Shown: one piece after another, positions 33,094 to 42,772 of the stretch
How positions within the stretch are numbered: position 1 is the first letter of the stretch
How the letters are laid out: every line of letters begins with the position of its first letter
DNA from: Campylobacter hepaticus
GTDB lineage: Bacteria; Campylobacterota; Campylobacteria; Campylobacterales; Campylobacteraceae
Direction of reading: 5' to 3'
Length of the DNA stretch: 64,000 bases
Assembly (NCBI RefSeq): GCF_001687475.2
Contig: NZ_CP031611.1
Location: 62,001-126,000 of the forward strand
Notes under the pieces: model-generated
The model's input: the letters and a program-made list of their open reading frames with translations, nothing else
Told to the model about the DNA's origin: nothing
Databases searched by the model: none
Position numbers and translations under genes: made by a program

Positions 33094-34935
33094 TCACATT
33101 TGCCATTTTTTTAAATTTTCTTCAATGATTTTGTTTTGAGTATCTAAATATCCAAGCCCTTGTAACCACCATTTTTTTTGATTTGTTAAAAAATCTTTTA
33201 TTTTGTCTTTTTGTTCTAAATCGTTTAAAACCTCATAACGTAAAATTTCACACTCATTATGATAATGTATAGCTTGAGTAAGTTCATTAAAAAGTTTTAT
33301 TTTTTTAAATTCAATAAAAAATTGAAAAAGATTTTTTTTGATTTTTTCTAAAGATTTGAAATTAAGTTCAGATTTATTTAGCTCATAGTCTAGTTTTTTA
33401 AGTTCGTTTTGACATTTTTTTATAAATAGTTCACTTTGTTTGACATTTTTATAAAGGAGTTTTTGTGTTTGTGATAATTTATTTTTAATTTCATGACTTG
33501 CTAAAGCTTTAGGTGGTTTAAAAGGTTTGCTTAAATCTTGATGAAGTAATGTTTCACATACTTCTTTAAAAGGTTTTTCTATAGCTCCTTCTATCCTAGC
33601 TCCTCCTTGGGTGCAATTATAAGTATTAATGTGTAATTTTTCTTTAACCCAAAAGATATCTTTTTCAAAAGCTTGTCTAAATAAATTCCAAGTAAGTTGA
33701 GTTCTAACCTTACCTTCTCCCCCATAAGCTGTAGTATAAACTTCTCCTTGAAGTTTTTCTCCTTGATTGCCATATATATGTTCTTTTGGATGAGAACTTC
33801 CATCTTTTGCATAAGCTAAATCTTGTCCTATGAAAATAATATTTTCATGTCTTAAAGCTGCAGCTAATTCATAGATCATATTTGCAACGCTAGCACCAAC
33901 CCCAATATAACCAAATTCTTTAAGATTTAATGAAGCAGCAAAGTGTAAAGGACGATGAACTAGCATATACTCTCTATCATTTCTTTCTAAAAATTCAATC
34001 ACTTCTTTATGAACCACTGAAGCTAGGATAAATAAAATGCCTTTATCAAATTCTTTAAAATCATTATCAAAACATTTAGAAACAATATCATCTCTTTCTA
34101 ACATACAAACATAATCAGGCTTGATATTATGTTTTACTAGTATAGGATAAGCACTATCAGCACAAAATATACTTGCTTTACTAGCGTATTCTTTTAATAA
34201 AGGAAGTTGTTTAGTAAGGCTTGGTCCTGTTGAGACTATGATAGCGTTTTTGATTTTTCCCTTTTTGTTTTTTAAAAAATCTTGAAAAACCGCGTGATTT
34301 AAAAGTTTAGGGATGTTATTTAACATGTGTTTGATTCCTGTGATAGAATCATAAGGATCATTTCCTTTAGCTAAAACAATAAATTGAATATTTTCAATTA
34401 ATTTTTGATTAAGTTCTTGTATTTGAGGAGAGTAAAATTTAAGGTAAAAATTATTATGGATAAAAAGATTAAAGATTTTAACACTTTTTTGTATATCTTT
34501 ATACATAAAAAGTGTGTTAAGTTGAGCGGTGCTAAGACTAGGTGTATAAAAAAGTATTAATTTTTCATGTTTTAATTCTTGGGTGAAATCAATAAGATGA
34601 AAAGCAAGAGCTAAGATCTCAAGTTCATCTTCAAAAACGATAATGTGTTTATGGTTTTTATTTTTACATAAAGTTTTATAAAAAAGCCCATTGCCAAAAC
34701 CATAAAAAAATAATACAGGATATTTATCATATTTATCTTTAAATAAGTTTAAATTTTCTAAAAGTTCTTGTTTGGGATTTTCATAAAGTAAAAGTTCATC
34801 TTTTATAAAATTTATACCATTTTCATTTTCTAGTATTTTAAAGTTTATTTTTTCTAAACTACGCAATTTATAAGCTAAAATTTGATCTACTTCAAATAAG
34901 GCTTGAGTGTTTTTTAAAAAAAGCTCTTGATTCAC
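33094..34935 (-). CDS. Maf-family motility accessory factor (DUF115), copy 3, next to pseI
   Basis: A 613-aa member starting with GTG (MNQELFLKNTQALF) that overlaps the pseI stop codon as GTGA, so it is translationally coupled to pseI. Landmarks are VSTGPSLTKQLPLLKEY, IFCADSAYPILVKHNIKPDY, IGQDLAYAKDGSSHPKE and NCTQGGARIEGAIEKPF. Its position next to pseI equals that of maf1 (Cj1318) beside pseI (Cj1317) in C. jejuni. Which of the three is the main pseudaminyltransferase cannot be told from sequence alone. Confidence 0.9.
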   Translation of the reverse strand: MNQELFLKNTQALFEVDQILAYKLRSLEKINFKILENENGINFIKDELLLYENPKQELLENLNLFKDKYDKYPVLFFYGFGNGLFYKTLCKNKNHKHIIVFEDELEILALAFHLIDFTQELKHEKLILFYTPSLSTAQLNTLFMYKDIQKSVKIFNLFIHNNFYLKFYSPQIQELNQKLIENIQFIVLAKGNDPYDSITGIKHMLNNIPKLLNHAVFQDFLKNKKGKIKNAIIVSTGPSLTKQLPLLKEYASKASIFCADSAYPILVKHNIKPDYVCMLERDDIVSKCFDNDFKEFDKGILFILASVVHKEVIEFLERNDREYMLVHRPLHFAASLNLKEFGYIGVGASVANMIYELAAALRHENIIFIGQDLAYAKDGSSHPKEHIYGNQGEKLQGEVYTTAYGGEGKVRTQLTWNLFRQAFEKDIFWVKEKLHINTYNCTQGGARIEGAIEKPFKEVCETLLHQDLSKPFKPPKALASHEIKNKLSQTQKLLYKNVKQSELFIKKCQNELKKLDYELNKSELNFKSLEKIKKNLFQFFIEFKKIKLFNELTQAIHYHNECEILRYEVLNDLEQKDKIKDFLTNQKKWWLQGLGYLDTQNKIIEENLKKWQM

Positions 34936-35963
34936 TTAAAATCACTTTCTTTTAAAGCTTGGGCAAATTCTATATCTTTAGTAGCTTTTTTACCTAAAAG
35001 CTCTTGATAAAATTTAGGATGAAGTCCAAAAGAAGGACGTACAGATTTTACATTGTGTTGGCTAAAAACTTCTCCTTTTTTAATATCTTTACTTGCATAT
35101 AAACTTCTAGCAAAAACACGGTTTTTAAGACTTTTTTCATCTAAGATCAGTCTATCATCACCCAAAGCTTTTTCAGTTTGTCTGATCGCATCTACCATGC
35201 TTTTAAACTCCTTAAAATCAAGGCTAAATTCCCTATCTTCACTTTTTATGCTTTTATCGATAATAAAATGTTTTTCTATGATTTTAGCTCCTAAGCTTAC
35301 TGCTATAATGGGGGCTAAAAAACCAAAACTATGATCACTTAATCCTACTTCAACTTTAAATTTTTCTTTTAGGCTTATTATGCTTTTTAAATTCATATCG
35401 CTAAGATCTGCAGGATAGGCTGAAGTGCATTTTAAAAAGATGAGATTAGGATTATTTTCTTCTTTGAAAATTTCACACACTCTACTTAGTTCTTCTTGGG
35501 TGGCTATGCCTGTTGAAATTAAAGTGGTTTTATTTTCTTTGGCAACATAGCGTATGAAATCTTCATCATTAACCTCAAAAGAAGCGATCTTATAAGCAAT
35601 AGGATCAAAACGTTTTAAAAATTCTACATCTTTTTTTGCAAAGGGACTAGAAAAACATAAAATTCCTTCATTTTGTGCGGTTTCAAAGATTTGAGAATGC
35701 CACTCATAAGGGGTTTTAGCATTATCATAAAGTTCATAAAGTTTACGTTTATCCCAAAGTCCACCTTTGATGATAAAATCTTCTTTGTCGCTATTAAGAG
35801 TTAGGCTATCTGGGGTATAAGTTTGGATTTTTATAGCATCTGCTCCTGCTTGTTTGGCTGCTTTTATGCTTTTAAGAGCTAAGTCAAGACTGCCTGAGTG
35901 ATTAGCACTAAGTTCAGCGATGATGAAAACTTTTTTGTTGGTATTAAAATTTCCTATTTGCAT
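34932..35963 (-). CDS. pseI: pseudaminic acid synthase
   Basis: PseI condenses 6-deoxy-AltdiNAc with phosphoenolpyruvate to make pseudaminic acid. The 343-aa length is that of C. jejuni PseI. A NeuB-type barrel begins with IAELSANHSGSLDLALKSI near residue 15, followed by GADAIKIQTYTPDSLTL, and the C-terminal SAF (antifreeze-like) domain begins near ARSLYASKDIKKGE. The NeuB-type PEP- and metal-binding residues lie in the conserved barrel strands. It heads the minus-strand pseI-maf operon, diverging from pseA across a 197-base intergenic region. Confidence 0.95.
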   Translation of the reverse strand: MQIGNFNTNKKVFIIAELSANHSGSLDLALKSIKAAKQAGADAIKIQTYTPDSLTLNSDKEDFIIKGGLWDKRKLYELYDNAKTPYEWHSQIFETAQNEGILCFSSPFAKKDVEFLKRFDPIAYKIASFEVNDEDFIRYVAKENKTTLISTGIATQEELSRVCEIFKEENNPNLIFLKCTSAYPADLSDMNLKSIISLKEKFKVEVGLSDHSFGFLAPIIAVSLGAKIIEKHFIIDKSIKSEDREFSLDFKEFKSMVDAIRQTEKALGDDRLILDEKSLKNRVFARSLYASKDIKKGEVFSQHNVKSVRPSFGLHPKFYQELLGKKATKDIEFAQALKESDFK

Positions 35964-36066
35964 AATGTATTCTTAAATTTCTATTTTTATGTATAATTAT
36001 ATTATAAAATCATTAATTTATAATAATCATTTTATATTGTTATTAAAATCTACATCGGTTTTTTTA

Positions 36067-36075
36067 TGTTATAAT
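36067..36075 (+). promoter_or_regulatory. extended -10 promoter for the pseA-hisH-hisF operon
   Basis: TGTTATAAT, a perfect extended -10 (TG-N-TATAAT) in the divergent pseI/pseA region, 86 bases before the pseA start. A TATAAT on the minus strand near 35996-36006 could serve pseI. Confidence 0.55.
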
Positions 36076-36160
36076 TTATATTTGTTTTAAAATTACTTGT
36101 AAAATAAATTTCAATTTTAACGATATATTGTAATGATTTTACATAAATAAGGAAGAGAAG

Positions 36161-37297
36161 GTGAAATTTTGTAAAAAATGCGTGATGCCAGATACTAAGC
36201 CTGATTTGCATTTTGATGAAGAAGGGGTGTGTGATGCTTGCCGTTCTCAAGAAGCAAAAAATCAAAAGATTGATTGGAAAGCAAGAGAGCAAGAATTTTT
36301 AGAACTTGTTAAAAAGCATAAAAAACATCCTGTTTATGATTGTGTGATTGGGGTAAGCGGGGGTAAGGATTCTCACTTTCAAACTATAAAAATGCTTGAA
36401 TTAGGACTTAATCCTTTATGCGTTTGTTTTGAGCCTAGTGTGCCTACAAAAATAGGACGTAAGAATTTAAAGAATTTAAATAAATTAGGTGTAGATTTGA
36501 TCCATATAAAAAGAAATCCTAAAGTATATAAAATTCTAGCAAGAGAGGGTTTTGTAAGAACAGGGGATACAGAATGGCAAAATCATTTAGGAATTTTTAC
36601 AAGCGTTGTAAGAACAGCGGTTAATTTTGATATACCTTTGATGATTTGGGGTGAAAGCCCGCAAATAGAATATGGAGGACCTGCAAGCAGTAAAACAAGA
36701 AATACCCTTGATAGAACTTGGCTTGAAGAATTTGGAGGGCTTTTAGGAAATAGGGTTTCAGATATGATAGGTGTGCAAGGACTACTTGAAAAAGATCTTT
36801 ATTTTTACACCTATCCAAGTGATGAAGAAATACAAAAAGTTGGTTTAACGGGTTTGTTTTTGGGGTATTATTTAAAATGGGATTACAAGGTCAATCTTAA
36901 AGTATCTCAAGAGCATGGCTTTTCAACTAAGGATCGTCCTGTTGAAACTACTTATGAGAATTTTGAAAATTTAGATTGTTATTCTAATCATGTGCATGAT
37001 TATTTAAAGTATTGTAAATACGGTTTTGGAAGAGCTAGTGATAATGCTTGTTTAGACATTCGCTTAGGTTATATAAGCCGTGAACAAGGAGTTAAATTAG
37101 TTAATAAATACGATGGAAGAGTTCCTCATAAAGCCATTAAAAAATACCTTAAATTCAGTGGTTTTAATCAAGAAGAATTTCAAAAAATCGTAGATTCTTT
37201 TACCAATAAAAAAATTTTTAAACGCGATGAAAAAGGAAATTTTATAAGAGATTATGATGGATCTTTGGTGAAAAAAGATGAGTATATTTTAAAATGA
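36161..37297 (+). CDS. pseA: pseudaminic acid amidotransferase, acetamidino branch
   Basis: PseA belongs to the N-acetyl sugar amidotransferase (WbuX-like) family and is required for the acetamidino form of pseudaminic acid on flagellin. The 378-aa protein has two N-terminal zinc-type CxxC pairs ([16 protein letters not shown]) and the PP-loop [11 protein letters not shown] near residue 65 for ATP-dependent activation. It starts with GTG; AAGGA lies upstream. Its stop overlaps hisH in ATGA. Ammonia is expected from the HisH/HisF-type partners encoded next. Confidence 0.92.
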   Translation: MKFCKKCVMPDTKPDLHFDEEGVCDACRSQEAKNQKIDWKAREQEFLELVKKHKKHPVYDCVIGVSGGKDSHFQTIKMLELGLNPLCVCFEPSVPTKIGRKNLKNLNKLGVDLIHIKRNPKVYKILAREGFVRTGDTEWQNHLGIFTSVVRTAVNFDIPLMIWGESPQIEYGGPASSKTRNTLDRTWLEEFGGLLGNRVSDMIGVQGLLEKDLYFYTYPSDEEIQKVGLTGLFLGYYLKWDYKVNLKVSQEHGFSTKDRPVETTYENFENLDCYSNHVHDYLKYCKYGFGRASDNACLDIRLGYISREQGVKLVNKYDGRVPHKAIKKYLKFSGFNQEEFQKIVDSFTNKKIFKRDEKGNFIRDYDGSLVKKDEYILK

Positions 37298-37899
37298 TAG
37301 CCATTATTGATTATAAAGCAGGTAATTTAAATTCAGTTATAAAAGCTTTAGATAAAATCGGTGCTAAAAATTTTATAGCACAAAATCAAGAAGATTTTAA
37401 AAAAGCAAGTAAATTGCTTTTACCTGGTGTGGGTTCTTTTAAAGAAGCTATGTTAAATTTAGAAAAATTTCATTTAATAGAAGCTTTAAAAGAACAAGTT
37501 TTAATACAAAAAAAACCTATTTTAGGCATTTGCTTGGGTATGCAGCTTTTTTTAGAGCAAGGCTATGAAGGTGGGGTTTGTAAAGGACTTGGTTTGATTG
37601 AGGGTGAGGTGGTAAAATTTGAAGATGATTTGGGTTTAAAAATCCCTCATATGGGCTGGAATGATCTTGATATTTTAAAAAAAGATCCTTTATATAAGGA
37701 TATAGACAATAAAAGCGATTTTTATTTTGTGCATTCTTTTTATGTAAGATGCAAGGATGAATTTGTGAGTGCAAAGACCCAATATGGACATAAATTTGCA
37801 TCATCTTTGCAAAAAGATAATATTTTTGCTACCCAGTTTCATCCTGAAAAAAGCCAAAATTTAGGCTTAAAACTTTTAGAAAATTTTACAAGGCTTTAG
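37294..37899 (+). CDS. hisH: HisH-type glutamine amidotransferase, PseA partner
   Basis: A 201-aa class I glutaminase with LPGVGSF, the nucleophile elbow GICLGMQLF (Cys near residue 80), and the FHPEKS histidine-glutamate pair near residue 182. In the histidine pathway HisH feeds ammonia to HisF. Here it lies between pseA and a HisF-like gene in a flagellin glycosylation locus, so it most likely supplies ammonia for the acetamidino group (as Cj1315c in C. jejuni). It overlaps pseA by 4 bases and abuts hisF. Confidence 0.9.
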   Translation: MIAIIDYKAGNLNSVIKALDKIGAKNFIAQNQEDFKKASKLLLPGVGSFKEAMLNLEKFHLIEALKEQVLIQKKPILGICLGMQLFLEQGYEGGVCKGLGLIEGEVVKFEDDLGLKIPHMGWNDLDILKKDPLYKDIDNKSDFYFVHSFYVRCKDEFVSAKTQYGHKFASSLQKDNIFATQFHPEKSQNLGLKLLENFTRL

Positions 37900-38646
37900 A
37901 TGCTAAAAACAAGAATCATACCTTGTGTTTTGTTAAAAAATGGTCAACTTGTTAAAAGTATAGAATTTAAAAATTTTCGCACTATAGGGCATTTGGTAAC
38001 ATCTGTGAGAATTTATAATGCACGCAATGTTGATGAGCTTATTATCTTAGATATAGATGCCTCAACAAAGCAAGAAATAGACTTTGAAAGTATAGAAGAT
38101 TTAGCTAAAGAATGTTTTATGCCTTTAACTATAGGCGGGGGTATAAAAACTCTTGAAGACATACAAAAAATTTTAAACTTAGGCGCAGATAAGATCGCGA
38201 TCAATTCTAAAGCTTTACAAGATCGAAGTTTTATAGCTAAAGCAGCCAATCGTTTTGGATCACAATGCATAGTGTGTTGTATAGATGTTAAAAGAAAAAA
38301 TGATAAATTTTGTGTTTATGATAGGGGAGATTTGGTGGAAATGAATCCTTTAGAGCTTGCTTTAGAGTATCAAAAGCAAGGATGTGGAGAGCTTGTTTTA
38401 ACTTCGGTTGATTTTGAAGGTAAGGCCGGAGGTTATGATTTAGAGCTTTTAGAAATTTTTAAAAATAAACTTAAAATTCCATTGATTATTAATGGAGGTT
38501 TAGGTAAACCAAGTGATGCCATAAAGGCTTTAAATTTAGGTGCAGATGCTTTAGCGGGTGCTTATATTTTTCATTTTTCACAATACACCCCACAAGATAT
38601 TAAAAAAGAGTTAATCAAAGAAGGTTTTGCACTTAGAAACTTATAA
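37900..38646 (+). CDS. hisF: HisF-like cyclase-family protein, PseA partner
   Basis: A 248-aa TIM barrel of the HisF family, with [20 protein letters not shown], the VVCCID-type strand and [13 protein letters not shown] near residue 165. It starts directly after the hisH stop. Its likely job is to channel ammonia from the HisH-type glutaminase to PseA rather than to make imidazole glycerol phosphate, judged from the operon; it matches Cj1314c in place. The 3' end overlaps the tail of a decayed minus-strand gene. Confidence 0.9.
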   Translation: MLKTRIIPCVLLKNGQLVKSIEFKNFRTIGHLVTSVRIYNARNVDELIILDIDASTKQEIDFESIEDLAKECFMPLTIGGGIKTLEDIQKILNLGADKIAINSKALQDRSFIAKAANRFGSQCIVCCIDVKRKNDKFCVYDRGDLVEMNPLELALEYQKQGCGELVLTSVDFEGKAGGYDLELLEIFKNKLKIPLIINGGLGKPSDAIKALNLGADALAGAYIFHFSQYTPQDIKKELIKEGFALRNL

Positions 38647-38811
38647 TAATATATCTTTTATACTTGTTTTATTCTTTTTTCCAAAAATATTTTCTTTTAA
38701 GGCTTTTTTAAACTTCTAGGATGATAAAAATTGCAATCTTGCTCATGGATATTTAATATAATTTTATTTTATCGTAATTCCAAAGCCTAAAATATTAATT
38801 TCTTTCATCAT
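38641..38811 (-). pseudogene. remnant of a decayed gene, family unknown
   Basis: A start with AAGGA upstream (38818-38814) begins MMKEINILGFGITIK and stops at 38764. Further downstream, another frame reads NIHEQDCNFYHPRSLKK and then, one base out of step at a six-A run (38704-38709), KALKENIFGKKNKTSIKDIL before a stop that overlaps hisF. The two pieces read like the start and end of one gene after an internal deletion and a frameshift. The GFGIT segment hints at a nucleotide-binding Rossmann start, but I do not recognise the family. Confidence 0.45.
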
Positions 38812-39385
38812 ATTCCTTAATGTTTAATTCCATTTTGATGATTTTATCATTATCATTTTGTAGTTCTTTAAAGCCAAATTTTTTGTGTAAATTGATTATT
38901 TGTTGATTTTCTTTAAAAGCTTCTAAATATAAAATTTCATATTTTTTAATATAAAAACAATAATAAATAGCAATATTTTCTAATACCCTGCCTATTCCAA
39001 AAATCAAACAAAAAGGATTAGCATAAAAACCAAATTCTATAGTATTGTTGTTTTTGATTTCAAAATTAATACTTCCTAAAATCATTTTTTTATATTTTAC
39101 GCAAAAATAATATTTTTTTGTATTGCTTTTTAAATTTTTGATAAAAGATTTATGTTCAAGTTTGCTTATGTGATGTGTGTGATATAGGTATTTTTTAATT
39201 TCAAGATGATTTCTATAAGATCTTATTTTTTCTTTATCGATATAATTTAGATTGATAAAATTTTCTAAAATGATTTTGTCATTATTTTTAAAATAAAATA
39301 ATATATTCTTTTTTTGAATTTCATATTTTATTAAGTCATTTTTCCAAGAAAACTTTGATGAAGATAGGGATTTTATTATATCCAA
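38795..39385 (-). CDS. GNAT acetyltransferase, divergent PseH-like
   Basis: A 196-aa protein whose C-terminal 130 residues follow the PseH/GNAT layout (RSYRNHLEIKKYLY, then IEFGFYANPF, ILYLEAFKENQQIINLHKKFGF). The acetyl-CoA-binding turn is poor (FGIGRVL). About 65 N-terminal residues have no counterpart in PseH. The start is a TTG at 39385 with AAAGGA six bases upstream. It lies 94 bases downstream of the pseG-pseH fusion, so it may acetylate another position on the sugar or be an altered duplicate. Confidence 0.75.
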   Translation of the reverse strand: MDIIKSLSSSKFSWKNDLIKYEIQKKNILFYFKNNDKIILENFINLNYIDKEKIRSYRNHLEIKKYLYHTHHISKLEHKSFIKNLKSNTKKYYFCVKYKKMILGSINFEIKNNNTIEFGFYANPFCLIFGIGRVLENIAIYYCFYIKKYEILYLEAFKENQQIINLHKKFGFKELQNDNDKIIKMELNIKEYDERN

Positions 39386-39479
39386 AATAAATCCTTTTTT
39401 TTATAAATGAGATAAATTATATCAAAAATTATTATAAACAATCATTAAGTGAAGTTTTTTTATGGATAATTTTTTAAGA

Positions 39480-40763
39480 TTATTGTAATTTATATTTAGG
39501 GTTTTGTAAAATCATATAGTAAGATTTTGCATTTTCATCATTTATGATAAAATGATTTTTTTGATATAATCTTAAGGCTTTGTGGTTGTCTTTTAAGACT
39601 TCGGCTTTAAGTGTTTGAACTTTTAAAATTTCAAAGGCGTATTTTTTAATTTCATCCATTAAAATTTGTCCCTTGCCTTTTAAATTAGGTCTAGCATAAA
39701 GTCCAAATTCACATGAAATAGCATTTATATTGATAAAATCAATCACTCCTATACTTTCTTTATTTTGAAAAACTAAAAAATATTTTTTGCTTTGATCTTT
39801 TTTTAAGTTTTTGATAAAATGTAAATGTTCTTTAAAACTAAAGTGTTTGTTTTTCATAAATTGGCTAATATGATTATCATTACGCCATTTAAAAACTAGC
39901 TTTATTTCTTTCATGTTAAGTTGTGTGAAATTTTTAAGTTTAATTGCAGAGATAAATTCTATTTCATAGCCTTTTTGTTTTAACCAAAGGGCTAGTTTTT
40001 CTTGATTTTTAGCAAGGCAAATGGCTTTAAAATCAGCTTTTAAAAATAAGGCTTCATTGACTAAAGAACTTGCGCTAATGATAAGCTTATGGCTTTGATT
40101 CATTAATTTTGCAATATTGTTATGATCGATAAAAAGTGTAATATTATCATTTAAAGTGCTAAATTCTTGAAGTTTTCTAAGATTAGGATTTGAAGAGCTT
40201 GTTGCTATGCTTATGTTTTTTGTTTTTGGTAAGTTAATAGCAAGTTTTATAGAAAGATTTTGCGTGTCTGCTCCTCCCATGCAGATAAAAAAATCGTATT
40301 TTTTTTCTCTAGGTTTTTTAGCTTCTTGATAAAATTCATCTCTTATTAAAGTATAAGCACATCTTATTTCACATTGAGGAGGTACTAATCCTTTATAATC
40401 ACTTGCTTTAGCATAAGCATTAACATTAAGCAATATATCACAATAATGAGGCTTTATTTCATCATCAAAACTTAGAATTTGAACCTTGGTTTCTTTTTTG
40501 ATTAGTTTTTCATCTTCTATGTTAATATCATAATGATCTATGATTAAAAGCTCAAATTTTTCTTTTTTGATAAGATGGATAAGCTTATAAATGTTTGCAC
40601 TTTTAAGTTTATAAACAGGATAAGGAATTTCATTAATTAAAGATCCTTTTAATGCTAAACAAGCAAAGCTTACATTTTTGTATTGTTTAGCTAGAACAAG
40701 ATCACGCTTTATGTGTCCAAAGCCTATTTTGCTTGAGCTATCGCTTCTAAAAAGAACTTTCAT
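39480..40763 (-). CDS. pseG: fused PseG-PseH: UDP-sugar hydrolase plus N-acetyltransferase
   Basis: A 427-aa fusion. Residues 1 to about 272 are PseG, which removes UDP from UDP-2,4-diacetamido-trideoxy-altrose; the catalytic His17 is in SSSKIGFGH. Residues from about 273 ([22 protein letters not shown]) are PseH, the GNAT enzyme that acetylates the 4-amino group one step earlier. In C. jejuni these are separate genes, pseG of 274 codons and pseH of about 157. The codon expected to be the pseH start is here GCA (Ala), and the frame runs straight through. The gene overlaps pseF by 17 bases. Confidence 0.9.
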   Translation of the reverse strand: MKVLFRSDSSSKIGFGHIKRDLVLAKQYKNVSFACLALKGSLINEIPYPVYKLKSANIYKLIHLIKKEKFELLIIDHYDINIEDEKLIKKETKVQILSFDDEIKPHYCDILLNVNAYAKASDYKGLVPPQCEIRCAYTLIRDEFYQEAKKPREKKYDFFICMGGADTQNLSIKLAINLPKTKNISIATSSSNPNLRKLQEFSTLNDNITLFIDHNNIAKLMNQSHKLIISASSLVNEALFLKADFKAICLAKNQEKLALWLKQKGYEIEFISAIKLKNFTQLNMKEIKLVFKWRNDNHISQFMKNKHFSFKEHLHFIKNLKKDQSKKYFLVFQNKESIGVIDFININAISCEFGLYARPNLKGKGQILMDEIKKYAFEILKVQTLKAEVLKDNHKALRLYQKNHFIINDENAKSYYMILQNPKYKLQ

Positions 40764-41445
40764 GATTTAACTTGTAAAGTTTTTTTGCAAATTCTAAATC
40801 TTCTAAAGTATCTATATCGCATACTAAATTTCTTGGCAAGATGAAGGCACTAGAATGAGGTTTAAAGATAAAATCTTCTTCTAACCAAGCCTTGCTTTTT
40901 CCAAAATAAAAAGCCCCTGCATCATGATAAGCTTTTTTAAGATCTTGTGAGCGGATTTGGTAGTATTTTTCATCAAACATATGAATTTGATTGTTTTTAT
41001 CAAGATAAAAAGATCTTTGTATAGGATAGTCAAATTCACTCACAGCAAATAAAAATTTGCTTTGATTTTGTATGAATTTTTCATAAGCTTGTATTAAAAT
41101 GTCTTTGTTTAAAAGCGGGGCAGTAGCATAAAGGCAGCATACATTATCATAAAATTGATTATTATCTTGTAAGATTTTTATAGCATTTTGCACTACAGCA
41201 ATGCTTGAAGTATGATCATCGCTTAAATTTTTATCGCGTTTAAAAGGGACTTTGATGCCATATTTTAAGGCTAAATTTATGATTTCTTCACTATCACTTG
41301 AAAGTATGATTTCATCAAAGAGTTTTGAATTTAAAGCATTTTCTATGCTATAAGCGATTAAAGGTTTGCCTAAAAAATCTATGATATTTTTTTTAGGAAT
41401 TCTTTTTGAGCCATCACGAGCTGGTATTATACAAAGATTTTTCAT
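40747..41445 (-). CDS. pseF: CMP-pseudaminic acid synthetase
   Basis: PseF activates pseudaminic acid with CTP for transfer to flagellin. The 232-aa protein has the cytidylyltransferase signature [15 protein letters not shown] near residue 6 and the LCxxYATAPLL segment near residue 105. It is the first gene of a pseF, pseG-pseH, acetyltransferase run on the minus strand, the same order as Cj1311-Cj1313. A plus-strand DUF2920 gene diverges from it. Confidence 0.94.
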   Translation of the reverse strand: MKNLCIIPARDGSKRIPKKNIIDFLGKPLIAYSIENALNSKLFDEIILSSDSEEIINLALKYGIKVPFKRDKNLSDDHTSSIAVVQNAIKILQDNNQFYDNVCCLYATAPLLNKDILIQAYEKFIQNQSKFLFAVSEFDYPIQRSFYLDKNNQIHMFDEKYYQIRSQDLKKAYHDAGAFYFGKSKAWLEEDFIFKPHSSAFILPRNLVCDIDTLEDLEFAKKLYKLNHESSF

Positions 41446-41489
41446 TTTTAGCCTTGTTTTTTTGTCTTTTATTTTACTAAATTTTTAAG

Positions 41490-41495
41490 TATAAT
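41490..41495 (+). promoter_or_regulatory. -10 box for the second DUF2920 gene
   Basis: A perfect TATAAT within TAAGTATAAT, preceded by T-rich sequence, about 32 bases before the TTG start at 41527. It lies in the divergent gap from pseF. Confidence 0.55.
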
Positions 41496-41526
41496 TGTCT
41501 TTAAAATACATAAAAAGGTTTTAAAT

Positions 41527-42741
41527 TTGATCGTAAATGAAATTTTTGAAATTGATTCTTGTGATGATGCAGAGCTTGGTATAAAAAGAAGTTCTAAACT
41601 TGAATACCGAATAAGCTATGATGATGAAAAAGAAATCAAAGCTATAGTTTTTATAGTAGGAGGAGCTGGAGCTAATAGAAATATTTCTTTTTTAGACTTT
41701 GATAGAGAATGCCTTGCTAAAAAATTTGATGTATTAGTGGTTAATGTTTTTTATCATTGTTTTTTTAATAGAGAATCAAATGCAAAAAAATACAGTGCAT
41801 TTAAAGCATTTACCCAAGAAGATTTATCTTCTTTATCTAGGGTTTTATTTGATTTTAAGATAGATGCTAGAGCTCTTAATGAAAATAATGTATATGAATA
41901 TTATGAATTTCTTAATAATCATATAACAAAGTTAAAATCTGAGGGTAAATTAGCACAAAATTATCAAGTTTCATTTAGTTCAACTTTTATCCCTCCTAAT
42001 GGGGATTATCAAAATTACGGTATTATGGCTGCTATTGATCATATTAATGCTTTAAAAGATTTGATAAAACGTTTTCCGCATTTTTCAAATTTACCTAAAA
42101 TTTATGGAGGAGGGTCTTATGGGGGATATTTGTCTTTGCTTATAGCTAAAATTGCTCCTTGGTATGTAGATGGGGTGATTGATAATTCAGGATCTGCTTT
42201 GCCTATTTTAGCCTATATTATAGGAAGAGATATCAATCATCCTGAATTTATTTTTAATAATTATAATGTTTTAGTAGAAATGTTTATTAAAACCCATTGG
42301 ACGAGAAAGGATGAGTATTCGCCTTATTTTTTTACCAATGATCACTATAAAATTCGCTCTTTATTAAATTCTCATCATTTAGCAATACAAGCTAGGAAGA
42401 ATAAAAACATTATTTTTGTATCTTATCATAGTTTAAAAGATGAATTTAATACAGCCAAAGATAAACAAATGCTTTATCTAGCTTATAAGGAGCTAGGCTA
42501 TGATGCAACTTTGCATTTAATAAGCAGTGAAGATGAAATTGATGGAAGATTTATCAAAGATTTAAAGCATGGGATGAGAATGACAGATAGGGCTTTATTT
42601 AGAAAAGAACTCCCTTTAATGCTTGAAAAATTACAAGGAAAAACTTTTCTTATGAAAGAAAATTCTATCACTTATCCTTGTGAGGAGCTTCAATTTGTTT
42701 TTAAAGGTGATGAAAATCATTTTAAATTAAACATTAAGTAA
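41527..42741 (+). CDS. DUF2920 family protein, predicted alpha/beta hydrolase (copy 2)
   Basis: A 404-aa paralogue of the protein at 22491. Nucleophile elbow GGGSYGGY has Ser197, followed by the shared AKIAPWYVDGVIDNSG, and the C-terminal DGRFIKDLKHGM may hold the other triad residues. The start is a TTG: AAAAGG lies eight bases upstream and the first residues (MIVNEIFEIDSCDDAELGIKR) align exactly with copy 1. It is the only plus-strand gene between 38795 and 49429, with its own promoter, so it looks independently regulated or inserted. Function unknown; deacylation of glycan or flagellin precursors is one inference. Confidence 0.85.
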   Translation: MIVNEIFEIDSCDDAELGIKRSSKLEYRISYDDEKEIKAIVFIVGGAGANRNISFLDFDRECLAKKFDVLVVNVFYHCFFNRESNAKKYSAFKAFTQEDLSSLSRVLFDFKIDARALNENNVYEYYEFLNNHITKLKSEGKLAQNYQVSFSSTFIPPNGDYQNYGIMAAIDHINALKDLIKRFPHFSNLPKIYGGGSYGGYLSLLIAKIAPWYVDGVIDNSGSALPILAYIIGRDINHPEFIFNNYNVLVEMFIKTHWTRKDEYSPYFFTNDHYKIRSLLNSHHLAIQARKNKNIIFVSYHSLKDEFNTAKDKQMLYLAYKELGYDATLHLISSEDEIDGRFIKDLKHGMRMTDRALFRKELPLMLEKLQGKTFLMKENSITYPCEELQFVFKGDENHFKLNIK

Positions 42742-42772
42742 TTAATAATAATTTCAATAAAATGGTAAAATA

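Noticed and set aside
37294-38646. hisH and hisF as part of histidine biosynthesis
   Set aside because: They lie in an operon with pseA and no other his gene; the context fits ammonia supply for the acetamidino sugar.
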